NCBI GenBank assembly: GCA_950295325.1
Contig: OX485803.1
Span: 17,546,001 to 17,610,000, forward strand
DNA length: 64,000 nt
Origin: Polytrichum commune
Taxonomy: Eukaryota > Streptophyta > Polytrichopsida > Polytrichales > Polytrichaceae
Direction: 5' to 3'
This document shows positions 47,186 through 60,987 of this stretch, piece by piece. The position numbers and the translations under genes were made by a program. The notes beneath the pieces were generated by a model. The model had not been told where the DNA came from and did no database searches. It saw only the letters and a list, made by a program, of their open reading frames with translations. Position 1 is the stretch's first letter; each line of letters starts with the position of its first letter.

Positions 47186-49790
47186 GTGTGAGTTGCAAAT
47201 GAACCACCGGTTGAGTTTGAGAAATGAGCGGTTGCGGTTTGAGGACTTTGAGAAGACACTTCCATTTTATTGAAGAAAAACCGCCGAAAGATGCCGTCAC
47301 TTGGAGTTGGAAACCCTAGGATCTTGACCGATTGTGCCCTAAAATCTCCTCGGATACTGGATCTTCTGCAATGGAACAAGAATGAATTTGCAGGCCCCCG
47401 GCTTCTCAGAAGCTTACGTTAATGAAGGCCATGGGTTCTCATGAGATCCTGGTCCCAGCATGGAATCCACTATACTAGAGTCGGCCAGGGATCTATCTGT
47501 AGAGTTTCTGTAGACTCATCCATTTTCAATGTGAAAATGCAGTGAACTGTTTAGAAGTATGGATCGAGTATTTTTTATTTTTTTTAAATCATTTGGCTTC
47601 GGAAATGGCATCAAAGACCTCGAACGGGTACCTCTAGTGTGTGTTAGAGTAGAGGAACTCATAACCGATCACTTGAGAGGTTTTGCGCCAGAGCTGGAGA
47701 AGTATAAAGTGGTGTTATTTTTTCCCCGTACAAGAGGATAGAAGTCAGGTAGGGGTTGTGATTTTTTCAACAAAATGAGATTATTGTGAATTTTTGAAAC
47801 CGAAAGTTGGTCCGAACGTATTACCAATGTTTAGAGTTTGTTGCCATAACCGTTCATTTCAACCGCGCATTCCTCCTCACTTTAGCACTCAGAACTAGGA
47901 CATGGGTCATGGCACTTTGGGTCCTGACCTAAACAAGATTCAGTCCCAGCTTGATCAAACTTCTGGTACCCTATAGATTGGCGATGGGATCCTAATCGGG
48001 AACATGCACCTCTACTAGAATTGAAATGAAACCACCCTTAACTAAGCTCACCCACAATATTACTTGGTTTTATAGAGACGTCACGAATTCCTAGCCTACC
48101 AAAATTGGTGAGAGATCCACAGTGTTGCCGTGAAATGTAACTGTCAGGAAGGTAACAATGCCTGGACCAAGTGTTTTTAGATTCTTTGACTCTCGAAATA
48201 TGTCAAAGACTCTTAATAAATCTAGTAAGTTAGAAACACGGAAAACCATGAATAAAAGTTGATTCGGCCAAAAAGAGTGGCTTCAAATTCGTGCAATATT
48301 CTCTTGATATGCAAAAGTGGAAATGGTGAGGAATGCAAGTTGTTTTGTAATTTGTATTCCCCATAAAATAATTAGTTACATTTTCCCAAAGAGGCAAGTA
48401 TGTCAAACCCCCCCTCCCCCCGCTACTTGTATAATAGAATCTCTTTAATTTGAGCATTGAAATATCTTTCTCTACATATGAATGCACAGAAAACAATTGA
48501 CTCAATGGCACCCAAAAGTGATTCCAAATGGTGTAAAACAAGACCCTATACGACCAATCACTACAGCCAACCTATCACTACATCCTTTTTAGGGCCACCA
48601 CTTTCACAATCAACCAGTTTGGGTGCATACTAGAATTGTTCTACTCCTAGTCTAATGTACTACACATATGTCGGATAAGTTTACATTTTGTCACCGATTC
48701 CTAGGTTACTAGAATTCCATATGTTCATTCATTAGTGCAACATTTTTTTTAATTTAATTTTTTTTTAAATTTGAAAAAGATGTACAACCGACGAATATGT
48801 ACTCTCACGTGTACTCATGGCAGCCATGTGAAGGGTGTGGTGAAAACTTTATACCTTATGACCTCATGGTTGATCAACTTTGAGCCTATGATGATGGAAA
48901 TTACGGTATCGAATTGAAGGGATAGATATGGTGCTCCCAACGTTTTTCACTTTTAAGGTACATGGCCACCACGAACCCTTGGCCACACGTACTCTTGATA
49001 TATATTTCTACTGTAGTCCAACCACTAGTTAAAAAATTTCAGTTTTTTCTCTTCACAACATGAACAAACTTGCCAAAATGACAATGTATTGAAGAGACCA
49101 AACTAATTCACCTTCCAAACAGTCAAAAAAGGGCCAATTTGAAACAAATCGTGGTCTCTTGAACCTTGAACACGTGACTCACTTTGTACCATGTTGTTTG
49201 GTTCACTTTTGGTAATTGTTGAAAAGGACCACTATTCATGATACGAATAGTGAATCTTTGGTTGGAGTATCAAAATGATAGTCCCATAAGGTATGATCTC
49301 TAAAAATTATTCGGAAAAAGCATTGATTTGGATTTGCAACTTTTTTATCTTGTACGTGTCACATTCTCTCTCTATCTCTCTATATATATAGAATAAGTTG
49401 TTGAATAAGATAGGTATAGAATGACCATTCAAGACCCATGTACGTTTCCTTAGTTGATTGTGGGGCTGTTGCGGAATTTGGAAGTGGTCTTGTAGATCAT
49501 GCAATTTGTCACTCTCAATTATGCTTTGCCAAAGTCTTTACGGGGTAATCCAAGAACAATAAGTGGATCACAATTCAAGGAAATCGGATGGTAAGTTGGA
49601 TACCGGACATGTTTGAGGAGACAAGGGCATTGTGTTCCGCAACTTGCAAGAGTGTCTAATGAATTATAAGCCGCCGGGAATCCACAAGGACCCAGATGAG
49701 TTAGCTATCTTAAGTCTTCAAGTGGCACTTTTGGAATTCCAAACACACACAACAAAATGAATGTTCCTTAATCCTAGGAAGTGGAACAAG
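47186..49790. other. Gene-free stretch with dispersed repeats
   Basis: At about 47275-47340 lies a GGAAACCCTAGGATCTTGAC-type repeat, also at 57.2 kb and inverted at 62.75 kb. The open frame 47559-47741 is not recognised and has no gene context. Short AT microsatellite near 49381. Confidence 0.5.
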
Positions 49791-49794
49791 ATGG

Positions 49795-50550
49795 GAATTA
49801 TCACATACGAGCGTGCCTCTCAACTCGCCCAACATAAAAATCCATGATCCGTAACATTCTTTTGTGTTCAATTGACGTTGGGTGAAACCTGTCATTTGCC
49901 ATCCATATTTAGTTTGATGTCAGGCATCGCAGGGGTTGTTGTGGAATATTGTGCCTGGGTATGATGATCCCACTAAACATGTTGACCCGTTTGAGCAATG
50001 ACATGTCTAGTACGCAACCCAAAGGTTATTAATTCTTAGTGGATTTGGCCCTACTGTTAGCTTTAAGGACCGTGAACTAGTCGAGTCCAAGTCATTTGTG
50101 ATAGTGTAACATCACATAACCTAGCCCCTATGCACCCCGTCTAAAAGGGAGAGGGAGTAAGTCCAAAGATTAGTAGGCTTCAGCATGATACAATAACCTA
50201 CACTCGGCCATGCATTCTCGGTAAACATGGGCTAGCAAGTTGGTAGATGATCAAGTGGACTAACGTGGGACCTCAAGATGCAAGCCTAAGTTCATTTTGA
50301 CTTCACACGCTTGTTGCAACTCCAATAAAAGAAGGTTGAGATTCATTAAACGTCATTTTGTGAACCATATTCAGGCTGAAAATAAACAGGACATGATGTC
50401 CGACAAATCCCCAGTCCCACGGTGCATTGGCCCACAATTGAGCAATGTTGTGGAATCGGCCGCAAGCCTATAAAGAGAAGGGAAGAGGGGGGGGGGGGGG
50501 TCGAGTCTTTGTGTTGGATGGATGAGAGGTATGCTCATATACATGAAATA
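49795..50550. mobile_element. Probable MITE, longer relative of the 54.2-kb element
   Basis: The left end CACATACGAGCGTGCCTCTC and the inverted right end (GTTGGATGGATGAGAGGTATG, read in reverse) match each other and the ends of the 54.2-kb element. The interior is unrelated non-coding DNA with a 14-G tract at 50487-50500. Boundaries are approximate. Confidence 0.5.
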
Positions 50551-50926
50551 ATTCCCCCCTCCGATCCCCTCTCTTCCTCCAAGCACATTGGTGGTGTGTG
50601 GCATTGCAAAGGCCAATCACGAGATACTTGCCTCGAAAGTGTGCCTAAAAGCGAGTAAGTGGCAATACTGGCCTCACAATCAGATCCCCCAATTTCCAAA
50701 TCCCTAGACTTTGAATCCATTGATCGGCATGAGATGTTCCGACTGTCTTGGAAAGGCTAATGCCCTTGGGGTAGGTAGGTGTCGAATCTTTTGATCCACT
50801 ACAAATATACCCCACCCCACACATCATTATACATAGACATTCCGATTCCCCAAATGCTTGCTCAAAGTTTTCTTTGTGATTAAACCTCACAGTGTGTTCA
50901 AAGATCTGTGTTTTTATGTGGCATTA

Positions 50927-51347
50927 AGGTAGAAATACCATAACCCATTAATTACCCTCTAGCCGTGCACTAGACCGCCGTCATAATGGTGAAGTGCCAT
51001 TTCTAAAACCGATCATGGCTTGGCGACAACTTCAATGCGTGTACACTTAGTGTAGCCAATGGGAGTCAAGTGTTAATGTACTCCTGAAGTAATCGATTTA
51101 GGCGATGTTCAGTATGGAAATGCGGATTACCGTGTTCGGTGTGGGGAGAATCTAGTGAACGAGTAAGGGGTTTGATAACTTTCCACTTTGAAAAATTGTA
51201 GCATTTTTTGTATAGGGCAAAAAAATATAAAACAACTTGCATTCTTCATGAATCCTTCTCGTCTATCTTGGGAAATTATCTCATGATTGTCAGACCAGAT
51301 CTTCAATTCAAATCATCTTGTTTTCACGGGTTATGGTATTTCTACCT
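50927..51347. mobile_element. TA-flanked MITE, copy 1
   Basis: 421 bp with terminal repeats AGGTAGAAATACCATAACCC and inverse, flanked by TA on both sides (50925-50926 and 51348-51349). A TA target points to the Tc1/mariner superfamily. Copy 2 is at 63.1 kb in the opposite orientation. Confidence 0.88.
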
Positions 51348-51359
51348 TATATGGTAGTA

Positions 51360-53220
51360 GTGGTAGAGGGTTTTCGGATTGCACCAAGAGCATTACAAGG
51401 TTCCATCGTCGTTTGGAAGGGTTGTATGCAACAAACGACGAATTGGTATATGGATCTCTCAACCTTCAAATGTCCGAATAGAAATCTTGCACGCCACTAA
51501 GTTACTATGTTTTGTGTTTTCACCCACATGAATGAATGAATGAAGGGTGCAAGTGATGAAGTGTCGGGAAAGCTTAGTTCATTGCCGCATGGAAAATTAG
51601 CTCAGGCAAATATCAAGAATAATAGTAAATAAGATGTAGATGAATCGATGAAATACCATTGAAGCCAACCTAGCAGCCATGTAAGTCAAAGGGGAAAATG
51701 TTGGAAACTCCTCATAGCTCAATTTTTGTTTTAAGCTTATCTGATCCTAGAATTAGTATAGAGAGCCGGAATTAACCTAGTGAGATCAAGTTAAGGGGAA
51801 ACAACCGCAAACATAAGGTAGATGAGGCTAATGTGGATACCTCCAGCTTTGGGGGATCGTCCAGCTGATGGATATGAGCTTTAGAGCATGTTAGCAATTG
51901 TGAATGAGGGTCAAAGAATTTGGAATTGCTGAAATTGGAGTTGAGGAAGGTGTTGATCTAGGCTCCGAAATCAAAGATTCTCTACATCCCAATGTTGTGT
52001 AAGTGGACAACATCATTAGCAAATTCTACATGGGTTATTTGCCAATGAAACCAAGTTTAATGCCAATATTGGTTGTGTCATCAATTCTCTAAAATGGTCA
52101 CTCGTAAGATAAAATGTTGCCGAAATGTTTTTTCATTATAGAATGCCGACAATACAAATAGGCAGGTAACTCACAACCACATGTTGCCTCCTAATTTTTC
52201 CACCTCGGGCACAAAAATCAAGTGTGTCATAGCTTGATGGATATCACTCCTCATTATGGGGGATGGTGGGTGTAGTTTGACTTTTGCAAAAGGTGGCTGG
52301 CTGACCTATATATCATCAAGGGGCAGCTAAATCACCATGTACTACTCGCCCACCAAATTAAAGTGATTGTATTGTTGATGAGGAGCCACAAATAGGGTGT
52401 CGGATTAAGGAAACTAACCGAATTAGCCTCATCTATCTTATAGCAAACATGTCTTGCCTAATCACCTCACTTTAGGGGCCTTCCTTGGGCCTTCACGAAA
52501 CCCAATCCCTAGATTAGCACTTGCATCCAAAAAATATACAGACATTCTTGGACATGATACACCTAGAGTATACTTATCCATCATGCATGAAAGGGCTCTA
52601 GAAAATACAAAACCCTCATAAGTTGAGGGGGAATTCACTCCACTTGAACTCCACTAAGATTACTTCACAAACTTTTGAGGATGTCAATTTCAAAATGTCG
52701 AATCACCTTTCTATTTAAAATTTCAAGCTATAAAATCATTCATTGCATTTTCACCTTGTCAATGGATGGGTCTACATAGCTTAGAGACACCACAAGCTCT
52801 AGCCGTGTTCGCACAATTGAAAGCTTCACACTTGACATGTGACATGGTACTAAGGTACATCAAATGGAGCTAAAAGGCACAAGGACACAAAGTTCTCGTG
52901 CACCTTATAGGTTCGCATTTGTGACTCAGCTTTAGGTTCACAATGTTTGAGCATGGCCTCGGTTGCTTTCTAATTTGTTCACAAAATGGCGGCTATCGGA
53001 TACTAATCCCATAGTGATGTGGTGTATAGAGAATACATGTGTTTATAATGATGTGTAGATCATAAAAGCAAGCTTGTCACAATGATCTTGAGCCCAAAAT
53101 TGTAGCCAAGTTTGTGGGGTAGCATTTATTTGGAGTAGAGAGATTGTGAGCGATAGAAATGCACTTCATGCTTGTTGAATAAAACGGGCTCCTCTCAATT
53201 ACACCTCGAGGACTTTCTCA
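51360..53220. other. Gene-free stretch
   Basis: No gene or clear element recognised; the short open frames in it show no family resemblance. Confidence 0.5.
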
Positions 53221-53227
53221 CCTATGC

Positions 53228-53551
53228 ATGCAAATCGTATTTGAAGCAACCATCGGTACCATTCAATGTAAAATTACTGTTACTTATTGCACCTCAAAGC
53301 ATAGGCTTGCCATTAAAATTGGTTGGTGGTCGACTATCCCAATCTATAGGGATAAAAGATTATGCCAATTTCATTTTGAAAATGTAGTTGAAAATGAAGC
53401 ACATTTTGTGTTGGAGTATCCTCTCACAACTCCATTGGAAATAGGTTTCTTTCTTAAGCTAGAATGGAATGTGATGTACTGGGTAGTCTCAAGCCTTTGT
53501 TCCAATTCGGCCGTTGAGTTGATATTAGCTTCTATCTTATTGAAGCCATAA
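53228..53551 (+). pseudogene. Non-LTR retrotransposon zinc-knuckle fragment
   Basis: The frame reads HRLAIKIGWWSTIPIYRDKR then LCQFHFENVVENEAHFVLEY. This resembles the conserved block near the end of many LINE polyproteins, where H.L.IE.GRW..IP...R.C..C...VEDE.HFL..CP forms a CCHC knuckle. Here Cys is replaced by His or Tyr at two of the four positions. The remainder to 53551 is hydrophobic and undiagnostic. It differs from the LINE family at 32.6 and 56.0 kb. Confidence 0.5.
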
Positions 53552-54186
53552 TACTTCACTACTCTAGGAAATTAGCCTTTATGACACCATCTTGATGTAC
53601 TTCTAGTCCCATGGGACTTTTGGCTTCTTGAACCCTAAATTGTTTTCATCCATTTCACTTTATTGTGGCAAGCAAAGACAAATAATACATAACTAAAAAA
53701 AAATGATAGTTGCTATTATTTTAGTTCTCTCATCAATGCAAAGATACTTAGGATACACTTTCGTGTGTTGCTCAAGTCAAGGAAAGCCCTTGGAAAATCT
53801 ATGGACCCACAATTGTCAAATTTTACACCCAAACTTTTTCAAACTAGCATGTTTTATTGTTGAAAACCTTCCTCAAAGTTTCACATTTCTTGGATTTTTA
53901 TCTCTCATTCATTGAATCCCCTACTCTACTGTACATGGAAGTGCTCAGCCAACAAAATGTTGGGAGATCCTGACCAAAGCTTCGCCAACATTGGCAAAGT
54001 CTCATATCATGTGTAGATTAGCTACAACATTAAAAAAAAAGACATAAATTTATGTAAGCATTTATTGAAGATATGTTGGCACATGTTGGACCCCCTCACA
54101 TTAAAAGCCCATAAGGATTTAAGCACTATCACGCTTCCCAATGCATGGGCAATGTGTGTTGGGCCACATGCAAAAGGTGAGAGAAA
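53552..54186. other. Gene-free stretch
   Basis: Possibly the 3' tail of the LINE fragment; nothing else recognisable. Confidence 0.4.
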
Positions 54187-54395
54187 ATTCTTGCATACGA
54201 GCATATCTCTCATTCATCCAACATTACATTTTGTGATTGATTTGACACCATAATTAGCTTCAACAACCCAATTTGATTTGTGTTAGTCTAGACCAAGTAA
54301 TTTGAGATGAATTGACAATGAAACTACCCATAAGAGTTCAAGTTTTGATGTTGGATGAATGAGAGGTATTCTCATATGTGAGGATTTCCTCTTGC
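54187..54395. mobile_element. Small MITE with about 40-bp inverted ends
   Basis: The left end TTGCATACGAGCATATCTCT, then CATTCATCCAACAT, pairs with the inverted right end ATGTTGGATGAATGAGAGGT, then ATTCTCATATG. About 210 bp. The right half also matches 9430-9530, and the ends match 49.8-50.55 kb. Confidence 0.65.
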
Positions 54396-56010
54396 ATTTG
54401 CCCACCGCATGGCATGCTTGCAGACGCATTGGAGGAGAGCAATAGCATTTACACTAGAACCTAGTGGTTGGGGAAGGGGGCTCTAGATTTATCTATTCTT
54501 CTCACTTAACTTTTTTATTTACATTGTTTCTATATGATTTGTTTTCATCCACAATTTCCATGCAAAACTGCCTCTTTCAATCAATTACTTTTTGTTTTTA
54601 TTTGATTCTATATGTCAAGCCTTCACATCTTCTTCTGTTTTTTTGAAAAAAAAAAATACATTTATTTAATATTATTTTTTCCACCCACAAATTTCATGCA
54701 AAAATGCCCTCCTTTCATCAATTACTTTTCATCAAATTTATCTTTATTAAGTTTTCATGGGGAATTCATACGTAGTAGCTTTATTTAATTGCTGAAGGGT
54801 TAAGCTCTAATGAATTCATAGTTTGCTCTCCCATATTATCCTCATATGTTTATAACTTCAAACTTGAATAAATCATATCCTATAACCTTTCACATTCAGC
54901 TTTGACTAGCAATTAGTGAGATGATTTATTATTGACCTTTCATATCTTTCATATTGTGTTGACCTTTCAAAACATGTCCTTTTACGTTCATTATCATACT
55001 ATGCATTTAAACATGAACTCATGTACAATATTATTTTGTATCATGCATGCATCACATGAGATTTTTCTTTGACAACTAGAACCCCGTGACAATTTAATTT
55101 TAAAAAATATTGAATTAAAAATATCAATGTTACTAAAAAAATTCCTATTTTCAATTTCATTCAAAATTCATGTTTTATTCAATATTCACAAATTTAGGTT
55201 TCAATTTTATTCCAATCTTCAAATTTTGAGAATTTCAAATTCATCAGGAATTTTATTTTTATTTTAATTTTATTATTTAATTCTAAATTGAAATTTTGAA
55301 TCCATTTGAAATTCTCACTTTGATGAGATTTTCCAGTTTTATTTAAAATGTTTAGTTTGATTGAAGTTTGATTTTTTATTTTTATTTTTATTTTTCTAGA
55401 AGTTGTATTTCAATTTTCAACCAAATTGATTTTTTAACTTTTTTTCATCCACAAATTTATCCACAATCATGTAAGAAGAGTATTGCATGCCTTTTTTACT
55501 TGACATCCCAAATAAAGATGTGGTAGGTGAGTTTGTTTCCAAAGAAGAGATTTTAGTAAGTAACCTCTAAAATTTGATAATTTGTTTTTAAGTATGTGAA
55601 ACATCATAGTCATGTTTTATATACAAATTGGTATGTTTTTTATATGATGCAATTGGTAGGCAAGAGGATTTTGGGGAGGGTAGATTGCAATAAAGGTTAA
55701 AGTCAAGCTCTCAAGAAATAATCAAGCATCCATGAAGACAAATTTTGATTCTTTAGCAATTAATAGCATGTGTGAGAAACCTTTGCTCTTCGTATAAAAC
55801 CGTTGATAACCTTCATTATTGTCTTTCCTCCCATAAGGAAGCTTTGCTCTTCACATAAAATTGTTAACAATTTGAATAGGTTCAGTATGTCTCTTCATGT
55901 AAATCGAATTCCATATGGACTATTCCGTGCATGGACCAATGACATGAGATTTTTCTTTCACAACATTCTAGATAAATATAGAGACTTTTTAGTGGAACAC
56001 CTATAATGTC
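54396..56010. other. AT-rich gene-free stretch
   Basis: Very AT-rich, especially 55080-55460, where runs of TTTATTTTTAT and AATTTTGAA dominate. No coding signal. A short imperfect direct repeat (CTTTGCTCTTC.TATAAAA) lies at about 55780-55870. Confidence 0.55.
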
Positions 56011-56014
56011 AGGG

Positions 56015-56680
56015 TGTTGAATTTTGATTCGCCCATTACATGGGCAACCACCAGAAATATATATTTTGGTCCCAACTACACACAAAATCCAATTGCATAC
56101 TATGCACATAAATGAAATTGATACATGGCCAAATCTTCTATCTCTATGCAAAAATAAATTCCTCAAGGGACTCAGAATAGCAAGACACAATGTTGTTGTA
56201 CACAATTTAGCCATCTTCCTCAAATTTGCATCTACACAAGACACCTCACACTTATTAATGCCGGCACACAAAACCAGCACGCCCCAAGACAACACCACGC
56301 CACCATGGATACTCAACTGCACATGCAACTCTTCAATATGCTCATGCCTAACCAAACTCAAACCTGATAACATGCATATACATAAAAAGTGTTCATTTCG
56401 AACAAACAAGACCATTAACTCCCACTCCCAACCTCTCCATACAAATTATAGAATTCACCTATGCATTACAAATTCATCAACCAAGCCATCGAAACTAAAA
56501 CAAATAAATAAAACCCACTAATTGAAGCCGTTAGAGCACAAGGATGGATTGTTAACCCACTAAAATTCAAAAATGATGAAGTTAGAGGCTCCATCCAACA
56601 CAACAACCTAGAAGAACTCAAAAACGTGCACACACTCATGCCTTCAAAAATAGTTTCAATAATTGACATGATATTCATCC
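56015..56680 (+). pseudogene. Second LINE C-terminal fragment with restriction-like endonuclease blocks
   Basis: In shifting frames: a C..C pair, IDTWPNLLSLCKN (rest of the knuckle), LRIARHNVVVHNLAIFL, CTCNSSICSCLTKLKPD, IQIIEFTYA and NPLIEAVRAQGWIVNPL, then VRGSIQHNNLEEL. Each block matches the 32.6-kb fragment in order and spacing, including the RPD/KPD and acidic FTY motif of the endonuclease. Stops and shifts are many. Confidence 0.65.
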
Positions 56681-56682
56681 AA

Positions 56683-56770
56683 ATTTCAATCATCCATTAC
56701 AATATTTGTAAACTTATTTATAAGAAGTGTCATTAGAAAGGTTACCACAATCACACTAATTATAATATTT
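56683..56770. repeat. Dispersed repeat, copy at 31.0 kb
   Basis: Matches 31021-31110 over several ordered words (ATCCATTACAATATTTGT, ACTTATTTATAAGAAGTG). It directly follows the LINE fragment. Confidence 0.5.
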
Positions 56771-59700
56771 GGTATATGGTTTGGGAACAACTTAGTCATA
56801 TATATAGTACACTCTAAAAATCCGTAGTATCACGCATGTGGCAACCAAAGTGCACATGATATTATGGAGTACTATAGTGTTAACATGGATGCGTGATTGT
56901 AGAGAATTGATGTAGTGTGTGCCATTATGGAATAACACAAAGTGCAACATTGTAATGTTTAAATTGCATCAGTTTAAATCCTGAAAGGGAACTTGTTAGC
57001 ATTGCTAATCTATGTCATGTGTGGACCATAATATAGTAGTGATGTTGAAATTTTGAAAAAAAACAAAACAAACAAACAAACAAACAATGAAGACAAGAAA
57101 TTCAGGGTGCAATAGTTTTGATTTAAGATAAGAGAAGGACTTTACCTTGATATGATCCATTTATATAAATTTATAGAATGTTACTAATTTAGCAAAGAAA
57201 AACTAAAAGATGTCAACATGAAACCGATTGGGCTTGAAAACACTAGGATCTAGATTGATTATGCCCAAAATCCTCCCTAAATAATCAGTCTAGATCAACC
57301 ATGTACGTAGAATGGTCAAAACTTTGACTCATGTATCCCCCTATTAATGAGCCTATAATCTAGCACCGCATCAACCCTCGGGCAAAAGGGTTCCATTCAT
57401 AGACTAACCAACAATTATGAGGACATACATTTTGCACATTTGAGCTCACCCAAAATCCATCTCAAGAAACACACATGGAAAAGAAATATCAGTGTAAGGG
57501 ATGTCAACAAAATGCAGACATGAATGTGGCTCACCTCATCTACTTTCAAATTTTAAAGAGATGGAGTTGCAAAAGTCAACAAATTCTTCCCTATTGATTT
57601 GGAGACAACCAACACATCAAATTCCCAACATGGATACAACCCCAAGCATCTGATGAAAAATTCCAATGTTTGCTAAGAAAACATTCACGGTAATCAAAAA
57701 TTGGTGTACAAAAACAAAACTTTGAAGTCACCACTATTGTCCAATGCATAAAAGATTGCTTCTATATCTTCATTAGCAATTGATGGAAGTTTCCTATGAC
57801 AATACTAATTTTGTGGTGCTTGATCTCATATTCAAAACAAATTAGCTTTCAAGGATATGTAGAAAGGATAAATGGTAGGACTTGCATTTGAAATTACTAA
57901 GCGGTGACCTTCACACTGAGTAATGCACACACCCATACGTATTCAACTCCTTGAAGAGCTTCCCATATCGGTGGATTCAATTGCTAAGAGAAGTGCAACA
58001 TAGGTGAGAGGCAAAAAACTAGGGTTCAAGATTAGGGTTTAGGGTTTAGAACAAATTTTCGCGGAAATCTACGGTATCATAACACATGTTCCATCTTCAC
58101 ATGTCAACCTCCAACTTGGCCTTCCCATGCAACGTGACAGATCCCTGCACCAACAATTCAACAAGTGGCATAAGAAGAAGACGGCGAAGAAAAATAAGTA
58201 TAAGAAGACACTCCACATATTGACACGTGGCGCAATGCGAAGGTGTGGGTTGACTTCTTTGGTGGTTTGCATTAAAGTCAAAACCCATGATATGAGAGAG
58301 AGAGAGAGATGTGACAATAAGGAGTGAGATTTGAACTAAGAGAATTTGTTCCCTAGGGTTTCGGGATATTAGAGAGTGATTGACATTGTGGAGGTTAATG
58401 TTGCGGAGTTTAAGGTGTAATTGAATGGCTTGACAATAATTGACCACGCCACTTGTCATTCTCACATGCCTTCACAACTTACAAGTGGACTAAGGCATGT
58501 GAAGGAACAACAATAGCCATGAATCTTCAGATTCCCAAGGGCCTCGGAAGTTGGAATAAGTTGTGTCGATGCCAATTACACCTTTCACACCTACTACTGT
58601 ATGTGGTGTTGCAATTTGGAGCTCCCTATTGCTAGTCTCAGTTTTTACCAAGCCTAGTTACGTTATGTTTCTTAATGTGCATACTATGTGTTTTTATGAT
58701 ATTTGAGTAGGAAGAAATAATAATAATAATAATAATATCAGTACAAAGTTATAGTAGTGAGTGACTCCAAATGGCAAAATTGCAATAAAAATGGTGAGAG
58801 ACAGGTGACATCATCCAAAAAATGGGTGATGTCACTCATTGTATGAAGGGGTACTTCTATGTGGGGTGCCGGTTTATTCTGATTTCCTACTTTCTCACCA
58901 ATTTGGTGAGTAATAAGATGTCACATTTTAATGAAAGTCATCGTGATTTAACGTTTGATATTTGACTTGTACAAGAAGTTTTGTACGTTTATTGAATGAA
59001 TTTCAAATTATGTGTTCTTGGTGTCCATAGGTGGTACGGATGTTATTTATGGAAATATATAAATATTGATTTACTTTTACTTCTAGTTGAAATCGTGATT
59101 GTACGTTGTTTATAATTGATTTTTGACACATTTGTATAGTCTTTGGATTTATTTATTTATTAAACCCGACACTTACTATCACATTGCATTTACATATGTA
59201 TTTTTCGTTATTAAGATCCAAATTCTTGGAAAAATCATGAGATACACGTTCCCATGAGTTCACTTTAGTTCACAATGAGAACTCTGACGATATAACATAC
59301 AATCATTTTCTATCCCTTCTTTCCTTTTCATTTCTTCTCACAACTAGGCTTTGAGTGCACAAAGAGTGCATGATGCAAGAGCAAGGAGCCCTAGGAGCAC
59401 GCCTGAAAAGAAAGGACTTGAAGAACAAAGTGGCCTTTAGTACCCAAGGCAACTGGCTGATCCAGTCACCAGAGCTTTCTAACTGGCACATGTCCTTCTC
59501 TTGACCGTTAGGACCGCCCGTCCTTTGGCACCGTTAATAATAGGTGTGAAAGGTGTACTTGTGAATATGAAATACTCCAAGTAAAAAACTTGCCTCTCCC
59601 AAGTTTGTTGTTATCTCATTCTATATAGAACTTATCCAACAAAGCTGATTATCCCAATTAGTGTGTGTGTGACACCTCTCAATGTTACACAATACAAGAA

Positions 59701-60439
59701 CATCTTACCCACGAGTTCAATTTCTACCAAAGACAATTCAAAAGGTTGTTCAAACATTATAGAACATTAAACGACTTTGCTTGGTAAAACATTACAATCT
59801 CATTGGAAAGTTATAGCATTGTGTAAGGTAATAACACACATTAATTGGGATAATCAATGTAGACTAAAAGTCTCAATCAAACTATTCAATGTTTCATTGT
59901 AGATTCAACCTCCCCCACGACTTATGATAATTATCATGAAACATTTCTAATTTATTGAATGCATGCATCACTACAAGGATATGAGACTTGGACAACACAT
60001 CATGCATCAATATATCTCACAACCTACCTAAGATCAATGTAAAACCGGGGAGGGGCGGGGGGGGGGGGGGTGGTGGTGGTGGAAGGAGGTCGCTTGTAAA
60101 ACAAGATATAAAATGATGGGTCTATTATATATATATATCCTCATAGTAATACTCAGTTATCACACATGCATTCAAAAACTAAAAAGAGGAGATGGTCGGT
60201 CGCCTACTAAGTAACTTAGAGCATGTGGGACTTACTAAGTATCTAAAATCAATGTCACGAATTCCTCATTGCTCACAAATCCAATATCTCATGAAATGAA
60301 TCCCTTGAATTTTATCATTGAAGAGCAAACCCAATACCCCGTGGCATTAAAACTTCATCTCTTCCACACTCATTTGTCAACAAAACTAGGGATTGGAATT
60401 GGGAGCCAAGATGGGAGTAGAAATCATAGTGGTAGCTAA
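56771..60439. other. Gene-free stretch with telomere-like and simple repeats
   Basis: Includes CAAA repeats at 57066-57088, the AAACACTAGGATCTAGATTG repeat at about 57240, AGGGTTTAGGGTTTAG at about 58033, a TAA run near 58720, a 14-G tract at 60057-60070 and a TA run near 60127. No gene is supported; open frames on both strands around 58.1-58.5 kb have no family resemblance. Confidence 0.5.
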
Positions 60440-60987
60440 GGGCCGCTTTACACCTAGAGACCATGCCAATTCCCCTTGAGGCCGATTGCATGAAATTTCA
60501 ACCCCTTTTGGGTCGGAGGCAGGCCTCAACTACGCATTATAATAAGATTATAATGGGGGTCAATTTTTCCATATGTGAAGGTCTTAGGGCTGAGAAGCTA
60601 GGCCAATTCAATAAATCTAGCATAATCCAATAGATCTAGCATAATCTAGCATAGAGCCATTCATATTTCCACATAATCCAGTGGATATAGTTCGTTGAAA
60701 AAATCATATATATAATTGTGACATTGAATTGTCACAATTATTATGTTGAAAAGTGACATTGGCTCCAAGACCAAGAATTGGCCCTCCATTTTAGGTACAC
60801 CCAATTCAACGAGCTCTGACCGTGTCATACCATGCATTTTTTAATTAAAAAATTCATACCACCAAATCGGCCCAGCCTCTAGATGTAAAGGAGTTGGGGC
60901 CAATTTCAGCCTTTGGACCAATCACAAGTGAGGATTACAAGCCTCTTACACAACAAATTGGCCCGGCCTCTAGGTGTAAAGCGGCCC
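60440..60987. mobile_element. Tourist-like MITE
   Basis: 548 bp. Ends GGGCCGCTTTACACCTAGAG and inverse GGGGCCGCTTTACACCTAG with flanking triplets TAA and CAA. The ..TTTACAC.. end resembles the 42.3-kb element. No ORF. Confidence 0.75.

Noticed and set aside
47559-47741. 60-codon frame with VPLVCVRVEELITDHLRGFA
   Set aside because: No family, no context, no splice partner found; left unannotated.
57910-58640. Possible gene around telomere-like AGGGTTTAGGGTTTAG at 58.03 kb
   Set aside because: Open frames on both strands lack coding character and family resemblance.
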